From Physcomitrium patens (taxonomy: Eukaryota; Streptophyta; Bryopsida; Funariales; Funariaceae): DNA of 64,000 bases. Position numbers and translations under genes: made by a program. A model generated the notes under the pieces. It searched no databases. It was not told the origin of the DNA and saw only the letters and a list, made by a program, of their open reading frames with translations. The stretch lies in NCBI RefSeq assembly GCF_000002425.4, contig NC_037261.1, forward strand, positions 2,785,426 through 2,849,425, written 5' to 3'. Below are positions 37,220 through 49,330 of this stretch, piece by piece; position 1 is the stretch's first letter; each line of letters opens with the position of its first letter.

Positions 37220-38140
37220 AGACACAAACATATGGTAACAGGAAGAGGTTGACTCATCCATCACTTAAAGGCCAAATTCAAATGGTTTGCAGTTTTGGAG
37301 ACACTGAATGTCACTCTCTAACACCCACACCCACACACACACAGAGAGAGACAACAGTATGGGCTGAACTGTATGTGTTTATGTAAAGAAAAGTAGTCAT
37401 TGAGATTCAAGGTTGTGGGGTTAGTCAACTTCATGACATGGTACAAGGAGGGGACTCATTGGGTTTATTTTTTATACTACTGAGGAAAACATTCTCTCCT
37501 ACTTTGACCCCAATCTTCAACATGATCAAGCATGAGAAAATAGCATATTTATGCTTCTTAGAGAGGCACAAGTTTTCCAGTTCATTCTTGCAATCTCTTC
37601 TTTACACTCACCCAACCCCACACAAAAAAACATCACAAAAACTCAAAAACTAATACAACTCTAATACTAATACTAATACTAATAAAATATTTATATGTAA
37701 ATACCTATTTTTGGTTTATTGGAAGACCACTCATTTATTCATCCATCCATTCATCCATTCATCCATGGATGGGGATTTTGGAGACCACAAATGAGTTATT
37801 GCATTATTATGGACCATGCAAGCAGCAAGCCCTTCATCATGGTGGTGACTCAATTCTACTCACTTGCACCTCCAAGCATGGGAGGGGGTGAAGAGGATTG
37901 GAATGAAGAAACACCAACCCTAATCCATTCATCCATGTATATATTCATCCATCCAAAAGCAATGGTTGATGGGTCTTGGCATTGAAGTACAATGGGGACG
38001 GTGCATTATTGGGGGGTGGTGGTGGGACTCTGCGGCCTCAAGAGAGTGCTTTATTTTACTTTGGTGGGATGCCAAAATGGATGACAAGATGGCCCTTCTC
38101 TCTCCACTGCACCAACCCTACACCTTCATGGCCCCCCTTG

Positions 38141-38180
38141 CTGATGTGGCATTGGTGGTGCTGATGTGGCATTGGTGGTG
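38141..38180. repeat. Perfect 20-bp tandem duplication
   Basis: CTGATGTGGCATTGGTGGTG occurs twice head to tail with no mismatch. Confidence 0.95.
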
Positions 38181-38229
38181 GTCCTAGTTGGCACCCATCT
38201 CTATTTATGCGCACTTGGAATTGGGAAGA

Positions 38230-38282
38230 GGGGGGGGGGGTCCATGGAAGAAGAAGAAGAAGAAGAAGAAAAAAAAAAAAAA
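38230..38282. repeat. Poly-G run followed by GAA repeat and poly-A
   Basis: An 11-base G run, then TCCATG, then eight GAA-type units running into about a dozen A residues. Confidence 0.9.
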
Positions 38283-39081
38283 CTTGTAAACATGTGATTA
38301 GAAACATTTGTAAGAAGTGTGAGTTGTAACAAAACTGAAAGTAGAGATAACAAAACATCACAACATTGTTGCTGTTTTTGTTGTTTATATCCCATGAAAT
38401 GCAATGGTGTGCAAGTTTTGTATGTTTGTGAAACTTGTGTGTCCGTGAATGCTAACAATGTTTCATTATTGATTTTCATCATGTTTTTATTTTTATTTTA
38501 TTATAAATTTCTACTTGATTTATGCTTCTTTCTCTTTCATTCATTTGTCTGTGTGTGTATGTGTGTGTGTATACACTTTGATTTTGTACCATGCTCAAGA
38601 AATAGCCTGAAAATCTAAATTACTGAATGTGAGAAATAAGAAGTAATGCTTACAAGCAAAGACATAAGTTCTAATAAACCAATAGCCATCACATTCTATC
38701 AATTTACTATGAAAAACATGCTCAATTTCCATGGCCAGTTTTATGGAAAATTTCATTTACTTGAATTTTTATTAAGTTACAAACCATGAATTATTTGGAT
38801 GACATTTGTTTTTTTTTTTAAGTAGCTTGATGGATGTTAAAAAATTAAATAAAGGTCTTGCAAGAAATATGTGTACTAAAAATACATAAGGGTTTGCATT
38901 TTACAATTTTTCAACTTAATTTAAAACATCTTATGACATAACTTCAAATGAAATAAAGGATTGATTTAAATAAATAAGTTGTATGCAGAAGGGATTCTTA
39001 AACTTTTGATGAAATTTAAGCATTGCTTAAAAAATAACTAGAGATTTTAAGACATAATGTCTTAGTTGGTACTTTAAATTA

Positions 39082-39114
39082 ATGGTCTAATAATGGTCTA
39101 ATAATGGTCTGATA
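39082..39114. repeat. Three 11-bp tandem units
   Basis: ATGGTCTAATA twice and ATGGTCTGATA once, head to tail. Confidence 0.92.
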
Positions 39115-40028
39115 TATAACATTGTTTCAATTCTAATAAGACTAAATAAAATTATATTTGTATAAATTATTGACTCAAATATGATATATTTGTGCAAATT
39201 TGTGGAAAAATTGAATCTAATTTAAAGAAATTAAAGAATAGTTATGCTTCTAAACTTAAATTATTAAAATAAAATAAAAAAAGAAAAAAAAGAAGTTAGA
39301 ATATCATGATGATAGACATATGAAATTAAATGGTCAAGCTACAAAGATGATTTTTCATTTCTGTTTCAAATGTGTTAGAAAATAGGTTACATTAAAATAA
39401 AATAAATTAAATCAAATATTCGTCTTTATTAAAGCATCTTAAATTTATCATATTATTTTGAATTATTCTTTGCCTTCTTAATAATTTAGATATATATATA
39501 TATACATATTCGTAAACAAAATAAGAAAATAAAATATTTTTTTAATAAAAAGTACGTAGTTATTAATTGAACTAATGAATTTGTGCATTAATCAATTAGG
39601 TTTTATTTTAATATCATACATAGATTATGATAGATGTACACCAACCACATGAAAAAATATTCCAATACTCAATCGTACAAAGACTGAAAGAGTATTGTAT
39701 TATTTTCATAAAAATATTTTAATATTATAATACAGGTATGAATCCAAATGTAAATTTTTCTTTTCGAATGTTAATTTTTTAAAAATATAATATTATTAAA
39801 TATCCTGTTATAAATCCCCTGTTAATTTTTCTATTTTTATAGTAACACTATAAATACAATACATGCAAATAAAATTTCAAAAACAAAGCTTTTAAGCAAT
39901 AGTCCTTGTAAATTCACCTTCAACTGTAAGTAAGTACTACAATTTTGGACTCTAATCTATAAGCTATCAACAAAGAAGACAATTTTTTTTATCTAGAACA
40001 CATAATTCTTAAATACATTCTTCTGATG

Positions 40029-40067
<39 letters not shown>

Positions 40068-43000
40068 AATCTATTTTATTGGTACTACATTCTAAAAATA
40101 TTTTTTTATGTGTTAGTAGAAAGTTCAATAATAACATATTATGAAAAGTATGTAAAAATATATAATAATATATACTTTATAACTAAATACATGAGTGAAT
40201 TATACAATTTATAAATTATACTCATGAATTTGAACAGATCATGTTTTATTAAACTAGGTAATGTTTTTTAAAAAATAATATCATTTAAGCATATATGATT
40301 GTAAATGCTCGAGAAATTAATACAAAGATGAAGAAAAAAAAAAAACAAAACAAAACAAAACAAACAAACAAACAAACAAAGTTTCATGCAGTATTTGTGT
40401 TTTAAAACTATATAAAATGTTTAGAAGTAGTAGATGTTACATGTTGTGAAACTCTTGAATGCTAAATTACATGCAAATTCAAACAAACCAAGTCAAACAT
40501 CACCTGGGAATTAAAGACCATTCCCTGTGATATTTTCTTCAAAAAATAAAATAAAATAAAATAAAACAATTAAAAGTCCTTGCAAAATCTATCAGAGAAA
40601 GCAACACTACAAAAATCAAACTTGATACAAAAGTGATCTATGAAATCATGTGTCTAGAGTACAGGACAAAAAGGGTGCTTATATATTTAACCCATTATTC
40701 TTTTATTATATGTAATTAAATAATAAATTGGTTAACTAATATATATTTTTTATATTTGATTAAGTAAAAGAGTTTGTACTTTTTTGTTTTATCTTGTGTA
40801 CAAATGAGTGACCACTTACATGTTGAAACGTACAAAGCTTTTGCATACAATGTCATAGAATGTGCAAAAGAAGCTCCAAACACCACAAGCTATGCACCAT
40901 TTTCATCAACCCTTTTATTTATTTATTTATTTTTTATAGCCATTGAAAATACAACTTAGGAGTTTGATTTCCTCCCATTGACCATTTTGACCTACACAAA
41001 AACCAAAAAGAGCAATTCTATAAAGATAGAATTCATTCAATCCTACACAACTATGGTCTTTGACTCTATTTTTCATCTATCTCCACATTGCCAAAGTTGT
41101 ATTGTGTAGGGCACTTTTTCATGCACACATGATGTGCACAAAAGTATTTTTTATTTTGTTCTTTCCATCTCCTCCAAAAAAAATTGATTTAATATAGAAA
41201 AAGAACCATTGTGTGAATCACACCTACAACAAGATAAGACTTGTGTTTGAAAGAATGCTTTTTGTAGTTGTATGGGTGAACTACCAAGTGGGGTACTCTT
41301 GGTGGCAATTATATGTACATTATAAAAATAAAAATAAAAAGCCAAGATGATGTTTTAACCCACAAGTGTTGGATTGACAAGTGATGATGCCCTTGATGTT
41401 GAAATTGGGTTAAATTTCCATATATGATCTAAGTCAACCTTGTTGACCCACAAAAACAAGAAATAAAGTCCTGTTATGTACTTTCATCATATTTTGTTAA
41501 GAAGTGTACGAAGAAGATTCTCAATCTTGTTGTAAAGTTTACTTATTTATTTATTTTTGGTTTTTTCTTTATTTTTAAAGTTCGTATATTTATATACAAA
41601 TTACACACATTTTAGGGTGTTTAAAGATATATACATGTACAATTCACATAACACAATTTTTAAGTACAACATACATTCAAAATATTGAGATACAAGCAAA
41701 ACAACCTGTTATTAATGGAAGTTGTAATCAAATGCATTAAAAAATTATTAGTTTATTTATTTATGAAGCATGTAGGTATTAATTATTATCTTCTGTATGA
41801 TTTCCCAGAAACAAAACAAAATGATCAAATATTCAGTGTTTTCAAATGATTAAAACCAACATAAATTTCCCTATTGTCTTCTCCTCATGATTTATCATCT
41901 AAGAAAATTGATGATGTTGCAATTATAGCATGTTCTTGCAAAAGTAAATTTAATTTTATCAAACTTTCTTTTTGATAAATGAAAAAAGTTAACAAGGATG
42001 AGGTTTTGGATGTAATAAATGTATTTAATTAGTAATTCGTAGAATGATCCTTTTTTCTTTTTAAGAAATTCATTTTATGATAATTATTCAATTATTTTAC
42101 TATTAAAGGAAACGTCAATTTAATTCAAAATTGAAAAAACATTTAACTTGCACAAACATCATAATCTCAACTTGATATATGACTATTTGAGTCAAACTAG
42201 AATTGCATCAATGACTTCTTTCAACAGTCACTAATTTGCTCCACTCTAATTAGTAGTAAAATTAGTCAACATAAGTTTTCATTTCAATGAAAATCAAACT
42301 CATATGAAGATCAAGCAGAAAACAGAATAAAATCCAGGACAGGAAACTAAGAAGTCAATATAGGAATAAAAAAGTACCGTAAAGCAATACACAAAGTTTG
42401 AAAGAGTATGAAAGCTATTAAATAAATATTATTCGCCATGCACACCTTGCTCAACACCCCAAATTTGCATTGTAAAGTGTATATATATATATATATATAT
42501 ATAGATAGATAGAGCTATTTTTTATAACTTGGTATGTCAATGGATGTACAATATTAAACAATCATAGTAGAATTGAAAGCCTTGTATGTTTGTATGGGTG
42601 CGTGTATAAATATATATATATATATATATATATAATACAAAAATGATTGTGAAGCTTATTTAGTCTATTTTTCTTCTGAATTATAGCTGGTGGACATTGA
42701 CTCACAATGATTTTATTGGTATATATATATGCACACAGAAACATAGGATATTTTCCATAAATATTTGGAACTTTACATTATTGTTATTTAAAACTAGTTT
42801 TAGAATTGGCTGATAAATATGTACCAATTTGTACCATTATAAATTATGAGTGTATTTTTGACGTGCTGTTTATGACATAGGTTTTGTAGAACTGGTAAAA
42901 TGAAAACATAAACGTAAGGATGTTATGATTTCTTTCCTTTTTTATTTTAATAATTATTTAATAATTCTTTTGTTGATACAGTAAGAATTTAAACAATTGA

Positions 43001-43243
43001 AGCACAAGAATTAAAATCACTACAAAGAGTTTGTAAATAAATCCAAAGATTCATATTATTTATATAAAATTCAATAAACTGAAGAAAAGGTAAAGATTAT
43101 TGAAGTTTTTAGTAATATAATACAATTTTTCTATTGTTTAAAGAAAACTATCAGTTAATTTATTTCTTAAAAATAGTTATGTATGAAGTGAAATTAAAAA
43201 GATATTTTCTTTGTGATGAGAAATAAAAAAGGAATATATGTTT

Positions 43244-43279
<36 letters not shown>

Positions 43280-43715
43280 GAAAGCTACGATAAAAACATG
43301 ACTATGATAATCTGTGGAATATTATGTTTTATGTTAGTAGTAGTAACTAACTAATTTAACTCTCTATCTCTCTTTATAAACATAAATAAATAAATAAATA
43401 TGCTTGAATAAGTCGTAAGTGTTTTTAAAACAGAAATTAGTGTGATAAGTATTGTAGATGTCAAATTACATATTTGTATAATAAAACCCATTTTCTTTAA
43501 AAAGCTATTTTTTCTTCTGATGTTTAAAAAAGCATCTGTACAAAACATAATCTGGATATGTGATTTGCTCTAGAAAATTATTTGTATTTATGATAAACTT
43601 ACTTTTGTACCTCATATACATAATGTCAATGAAAAAAACTAGATTAAATCTTTGAAGTTTCACGTCTGAACTTGCAAAATTCTCTTGAGGTGTTAAAGTG
43701 TCAAATAAATTTCAT

Positions 43716-43718
<3 letters not shown>

Positions 43719-43759
<41 letters not shown>

Positions 43760-43871
43760 TATTTAAACAAATTTGAATCTTGATACTCAAAAATAAAGAT
43801 ACATTTTCTGTATTTATACCTTCAAATTCATAGTATAAATGGCTGTTTGGGTTGTTGTACTTAATAAATTG

Positions 43872-43911
<40 letters not shown>

Positions 43912-43967
43912 GATTGAATTCAATATATGACATATTAACAAAAAAAAAAAAAAAAAAAAAAAAAAAA
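43719..43967. repeat. Cluster of two (TA)n runs and a 28-base poly-A
   Basis: (TA)n at 43,719-43,750 and 43,874-43,908, and an uninterrupted A run at 43,940-43,967. Confidence 0.92.
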
Positions 43968-45573
43968 GTGATTTCGTCTAAATACTGATGTTTAACAGTC
44001 CACATTATTTGTGAAGATTCATGAAAGAAGAATAAATGATTTTCATCTAATTCTGAATTTAGAACTTAATTTCTTTTCCAGATATTAACCAATGGTTATC
44101 AGAATACTGATATTTTCAGTATACCAACTTTTACGTGAAAAAATTTCAGTACATTCTTGGTTAAATTACATTAGATTATAAAATTCAGATACTCAAAAAA
44201 GACTTTGGATTGAGATGAAGCTTTTTCTATGCTGATTATAATAATATTAGAGTTATTTAGAAAGAAATCTATAGAAATTTGGAGTGGCAAGGTATTTTCA
44301 TTTTATTACTATTAGCAACGATCATATGCATATGTTCACTGGTAATACCAGAGATTCTAATTGATTACCACAACTTGGATTCTCCCTATTATTATTATTA
44401 TTATTATTATTTTGTGGTAATGTTTAGGTTACTAATAATTTTGTGAAATTTATGATTATTTTCTCTATCACTATTTTATGGGATTTTTATGATAAAATAA
44501 CTTTGACTAATGTATTTTAATTATAGCACTGCAATGTCATCATTAGATCTCTATAAGCCTATTAATGTCATATAAATAAACAAGATATTGTTTCACAATA
44601 TTTTATTATCCTAAAGTCCAAAGAAAATGTAACTACATGTAGAAGGTTGTAATGTTACAACCATGTCATTTATATATATAGATAGATACATATATTTGTT
44701 TTTGACTTTTAAATGGCTAATCAATTGCATTTGAATGATTATTGTACATTGTAGAATGTGACTATCCATATGAGTGGAATTATGTACAAAACATATTTAT
44801 TGTCTCCTTAAAAAAGATATAAATGTCAATTTTAGTACTAAGTTATAGTATTTTTTAAAAATTAATGAATAGGTTTTTTTAAGAATAAAAAATAATAAAA
44901 TTAATATATTAATATCATATTCAAATTAAGATTTAATAGTCCGAATTATAAAAAGGCATCTTATAATATATAATTCTAAATATATATATATATATATATT
45001 TATTTATTTTGTGTGTGTGAAATTAGAATTATTGAATTTGATCAACATATTCTCAATCATATATCATCTTAGTTGATAATTTTAACAATTTTGTTTGTTT
45101 TCTCTCAAGAGCTGGTTTTTTCCAAAAAGAATTCTAATAAGAAAACTATTTCTATCTAGAACTAAATATACTATTTTTTTAATTATTAAAATGTGCTTTG
45201 TCAAAATATAGGATTGTATTTATATATTGATTTAGACAACCTAAATTTACTACAAAAAGTTTACATCTATACCTCTATTTCTACTTGTTTTATTAAATAT
45301 TCAATATGTACATTTTTTAAAAACTAAAATTTTATGATATTGTATTAATTATATATGTAAATAGTTTTATATAATAATAAAAAATATTTTATCTTTAATA
45401 ATAAATATAGCTACCAAATAAGTGTAATTTTTATTTAATTAAATAAGAAAACCTTTACCATCTTTTTAAAACAAACATAATTATATTTATAGTTAAAAAA
45501 CTAAAACTTCGAATCAAAATATTAGATTAAGAGCTGAGACAACTATAGATCCATATGCATATAATCACTACAA

Positions 45574-45605
<32 letters not shown>

Positions 45606-45924
45606 GATAATACTTTTAAAATATAATTTCATTTTTAACTTTTTCATTTAAGGATATGTATTTATATTTTATGTACAATTTTATTAAAACCAATTTCATA
45701 TCTGTATTACTAACTAGTCTCTTTATCCAAACTTTGTCTGTTAGTCTATAAATGCTACTTGGATGGTCTTTGACCCAACTCAAATAAAAGAATTCTAATA
45801 GTAAACAAACACAAATATTCTATAATAATACATAATTAAAATAAGAGTTATCTTTTACTTAAACAAAATCCAAGTAGTTTTTCTTTTGTAACTACTATTT
45901 TATTCTATTTAAAGATTTTTAAAT

Positions 45925-46032
45925 ATTTAAAGCATTTTAATTTTTATGACATTTAAAGATTTTTAAATGACTTAAAATGACTTAAAATGTCTTAAAATTC
46001 TTTAGAGACATTTAAAGCATTTTAATTTTTAT
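45925..46032. repeat. 23-bp direct repeat with short internal repeats
   Basis: A 23-bp word starting ATTTAAAGCATTTTAA is identical at 45,925-45,947 and 46,010-46,032. Between them lie repeats of GACTTAAAAT. Confidence 0.85.
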
Positions 46033-46356
46033 TAATTCATAATAACTTAACAAGCATTACTTTAAAAATCATAGATCGAATATTTTGTGGTTGCCATGTT
46101 TTTACGAAAGGAAGTTGAAATTTGCTAGATAAAGCAGTAATATATAGCATTTAAATAAAGAAAAAAATAATAATAAGAAAACTTTAATTTTCCTATTGTA
46201 TATCAGCAGATCAGAATTTATTTTTTCAAATTCACACCAGTGTTTTTATTAATGAAATTTATATTAACTTTGGCTGAAAATTTTGTGGACCCAAAAAATA
46301 ACTGTATTCATTATATTTTATGGCTAAATTTTATTGCCAAATATAAGTGTATGTGT

Positions 46357-46357
<1 letters not shown>

Positions 46358-46388
<31 letters not shown>
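46358..46388. repeat. 31-base poly-T tract
   Basis: Uninterrupted T run inside the AT-rich desert. Confidence 0.95.
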
Positions 46389-46389
<1 letters not shown>

Positions 46390-47779
46390 GTTTTTTTCTT
46401 ATCTTAATAGCAAATACTAGCCGTGATATATTCCGCTTTGAAATTTTAACAATACTTGTTGAAAAATTGGTATAATTTTATGTCTACTATATGCTCTTCG
46501 TGTGTTTCATGACTGAATTCTAAAAGTAATGAATTTATATAAATATTATGTTATTAGAAGGAAAAAAAACAATAATTTTAAAAAAAGTTGAGTAAAATAA
46601 AAATGATCGAAATTGATATAATTTATGTAATATTATACAAGATTTTATTTTAAAAATTAGAATTTATTAAATTAAAACATATTATATAAATTTTTGTCAA
46701 TAAAATTATACTGAAAGAATTATAAACTTCAAACCATAACTTATCTTAATGTTTTTTCAAATATCAAATTAAGTCTATAAGAATAGTAATATATAGGTGT
46801 AATTATTGGTAAAGATCACAATCTGTCATATACTAAGAAATTGATACATTTAAAACAATTACAATAAAATATGTTATTGTAATTTTATGTTACATATAAT
46901 ACCATCAATCATATGACATAGTCACAAGTTTGTAGATTTATTTTTAATAAAAATTATAAACATGTAAATTATATTTATTTATAAAATTAAGCATCTAATT
47001 TAATTTATACATAAAATTAACTTAAAGTTAATGGAAGTCATTTCTTTAATAAATACCACAATCTCTCAATTTGGTCTATTGTCATTTTATTTGTTAATAT
47101 AGTATTAATAAGATTATAATTATAATTATATATATGTAGAGAGAGAGACATAACTAAATTACTTAGATATTCATTTATTGTTTCTAATTTTGATTTATTT
47201 TACCTCTACATGCATCCAATTTTTTAATTTGTACAATTATTTATTGAATTTTCATCTAAACTGCAGCTATCAAGGTAGAAACAACATAGTGACCATTTAA
47301 AACTTGGTATAAAATAAATAACTTCCTTAATCAATCAAGACTGCATAATCAATATATATTTTATTAGTTGTTAAGATCATTAAGTACAAGTAATATAATT
47401 AAGATAGAATTGAAAATAGATATTCAGACAAAGATTATAAGTCTAGAGAAGTGCATTGCAATACAAGCATAGATAAAGTTAGTTGGTTATAATGACAACA
47501 TTAAAAAAGACTTGAAAGTAATTGTAGAAAAATTATCTCTTTGATTACCTTAGATTTTGCTAGGTATATATGTACTCCATGTTAGCTATAAATAATATTG
47601 TTTGAGTTATTGATGTAGTTATTTTTAATATAGATAAACACTTATTTATCAATTTATAACCTTATTTTTATTATTTTCACTACTTTTCATAGTATCATTG
47701 TTTTAAATAAATGTTTTATTTGGCAAAGATATTTTTATTCAATATTCTTTTCTTAAAAATTCTAATATACCATGATAAA

Positions 47780-47818
<39 letters not shown>

Positions 47819-48854
47819 TATATAGCAAATGCAAATCAAACAACAAATTATGATGGTATGTTTGAATCTTTATGGATCGTGTTTAAACTATGAGGAGAAT
47901 TTTTATTTTTTTATGTAGATAAATTGTTTAATTCTTTGCAAAGCTTCTATGGAAGATGGTAAGTATATTACTTGAAGACATTTGTAGGGAACAAACCAAG
48001 AAGATGTTATCTAATAAATCTTTCAAGAAAACCAATGGAAGTCATTAAAAAAATATTAATATATACATCAAAAACATATTTGGTTTTAGTAAAGAATGTT
48101 TCCTACAAAGTACTAATTTTATAGTTAATATAAGACTAAAAATAGCCAAATGTGACTCTATGTACATATAATAATATTATTTTCTAATTATGTTTCATCT
48201 ATTTATTTATTTTTTCATTATTTACTCTTTAATTTTCTTTATTTTTCTATTCTAACTAGTTATATCCCTTAGTATATTATATGTTGGCACTATGTTGTTA
48301 GTTCCCTATTTATCTAAGTATTGATTTGATAACACATTTTTTTTCTCATTTACTACTTCTTAATGTACACACAATTGTAGCAATATAGTAGAGATATTGT
48401 TTTCTACCAGAAGACTAATAATTGAGCTACAATTAAATTATTTGTCCAACTCTTTATAGGAGAAACAACCCACACTCCCCTTCCCACTTTCACCCACATT
48501 AATGAAAAATTCTTTGGTTGTGAAGCAAGTAAACTTGAATATTAATCCATTGTAAATTCATTATCTGAGATAATATCGTTACTTTCTACAATGGGCAAGC
48601 TTCATTAAGGCAAAGCAAGAAATGATAAAAGATGAAACATTTTAGAATTAATCATTCATCATATCATGTAATAAAAAACTTTCTTTACACTCAGATAAAA
48701 CGTCTTCACAGATAATTCAAAATTTATAATTGTCCTTCAGAGGAAGAAAATAACCAAACATTGGTCTTTGTTATCATCCTCCGTAAATTCAAAAATTCAA
48801 AAAATAAGAATTAAAAAGAAAAAGAAAAAGAAAAAAGGCATGTATTCTAAGGAT

Positions 48855-48872
48855 ACCCTAAACCCTAAACCC
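48855..48872. promoter_or_regulatory. Telo-box repeat upstream of the plastid S9 gene
   Basis: ACCCTAAACCCTAAACCC, two and a half plant telomere-type units, about 460 bp before the uS9c start codon. The AAACCCTAA telo-box is an established element of plant ribosomal-protein and other translation-gene promoters. Confidence 0.7.
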
Positions 48873-49330
48873 AAAAACGTCCATGAGCAAATCCCAACCG
48901 AACTACAAAAAAAAAACACACAAATATATATTTTTTAAAAAAGTGAAAATTACACAAAAATCACAGAAACCTCGGAAAGTTCGCCGAAACAGACACAAGC
49001 GACGAAAACTGTCAGAAGACGAACGAACGAACGAAACCACATCGACGTTCGTTCGATCGATCGTTCGTTCGTTGCCCGAGAAAGGACACAGAAAAAAGGA
49101 TCACAAGCGGATGACAAAAAGAAAAAGATCGACATATGAATGAAAAGGATGAATGTAGTGCTCTGTCCGAGGCTTATCCAAGGGAAGGGAGTGAGGGAGC
49201 CCCCCTCACGATGTGATGAGAGCTTCCTCGCTCCTCCTCAATCCTCCTCTATAGCTCGCGAGCTGCCGTTGCTGCGGGAGCAAATTTGTGGCGATTTCGG
49301 GAGGGATTTGTGTGTGTTGTGTTGGTAGCA
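48873..49330 (+). promoter_or_regulatory. 5' flank and leader of the plastid S9 gene
   Basis: Composition rises in GC toward the start codon. The stretch contains the GAAC/GTTC hairpin at 49,021-49,074. Open frames here have no recognisable domain. The transcription start is not determined, but it must lie upstream of 49,331, probably within the GC-richer part after 49,150. Confidence 0.4.
49021..49074. repeat. GAAC/GTTC inverted repeat (hairpin)
   Basis: The 13-base arm AACGAACGAACGA (49,022-49,034) is the exact reverse complement of 49,061-49,073. The intervening loop itself contains GTTCGTTCGATCGATCG, with the palindrome CGATCGATCG. Confidence 0.85.

Larger units (their letters stand above)
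36481..38300. other. Moderate-GC island with simple repeats, no recognised gene
   Basis: Contains ATGGATGA/ATTCATCC words (36,508-36,575; 37,732-37,765; 37,923-37,955), (GA)n at about 36,838-36,859, a compound CA/TA/TATG/TG array (37,079-37,219), a perfect 20-bp tandem duplication (38,141-38,180), and a G-run followed by GAA repeats (38,230-38,282). Long open frames here are products of simple repeats (poly-Ser/Leu/Thr-His translations) and are not taken as genes. Confidence 0.5.
38301..48850. other. AT-rich intergenic desert (10.5 kb)
   Basis: The largest gene-free block of the window. Stops occur in all frames, and no domain, tRNA or other RNA gene was recognised. It is rich in (TA)n runs (40,034-40,065; 42,480-42,502; 42,609-42,634; 43,719-43,750; 43,874-43,908; 45,583-45,604; 47,782-47,810), homopolymers (T 43,246-43,275; A 43,940-43,967; T 46,358-46,388), a (CAAAA)n/(CAAA)n array (40,333-40,380) and (ATT)n (44,388-44,411). 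The segment around 40.75-41.45 kb is slightly less AT-rich but still shows no gene. Confidence 0.6.

Noticed and set aside
36690-37264. Open frames of up to 183 codons on both strands
   Set aside because: They translate CA/TA/TG and GA microsatellites into Thr-His-Ile-Tyr and Arg-Glu runs; overlapping frames on both strands show that this is simple-repeat effect.
48883-49143. 86-codon Lys/Arg-rich frame before the S9 gene
   Set aside because: It arises from A-rich sequence and the GAAC/GTTC hairpin; it ends just before the S9 leader and resembles no family.
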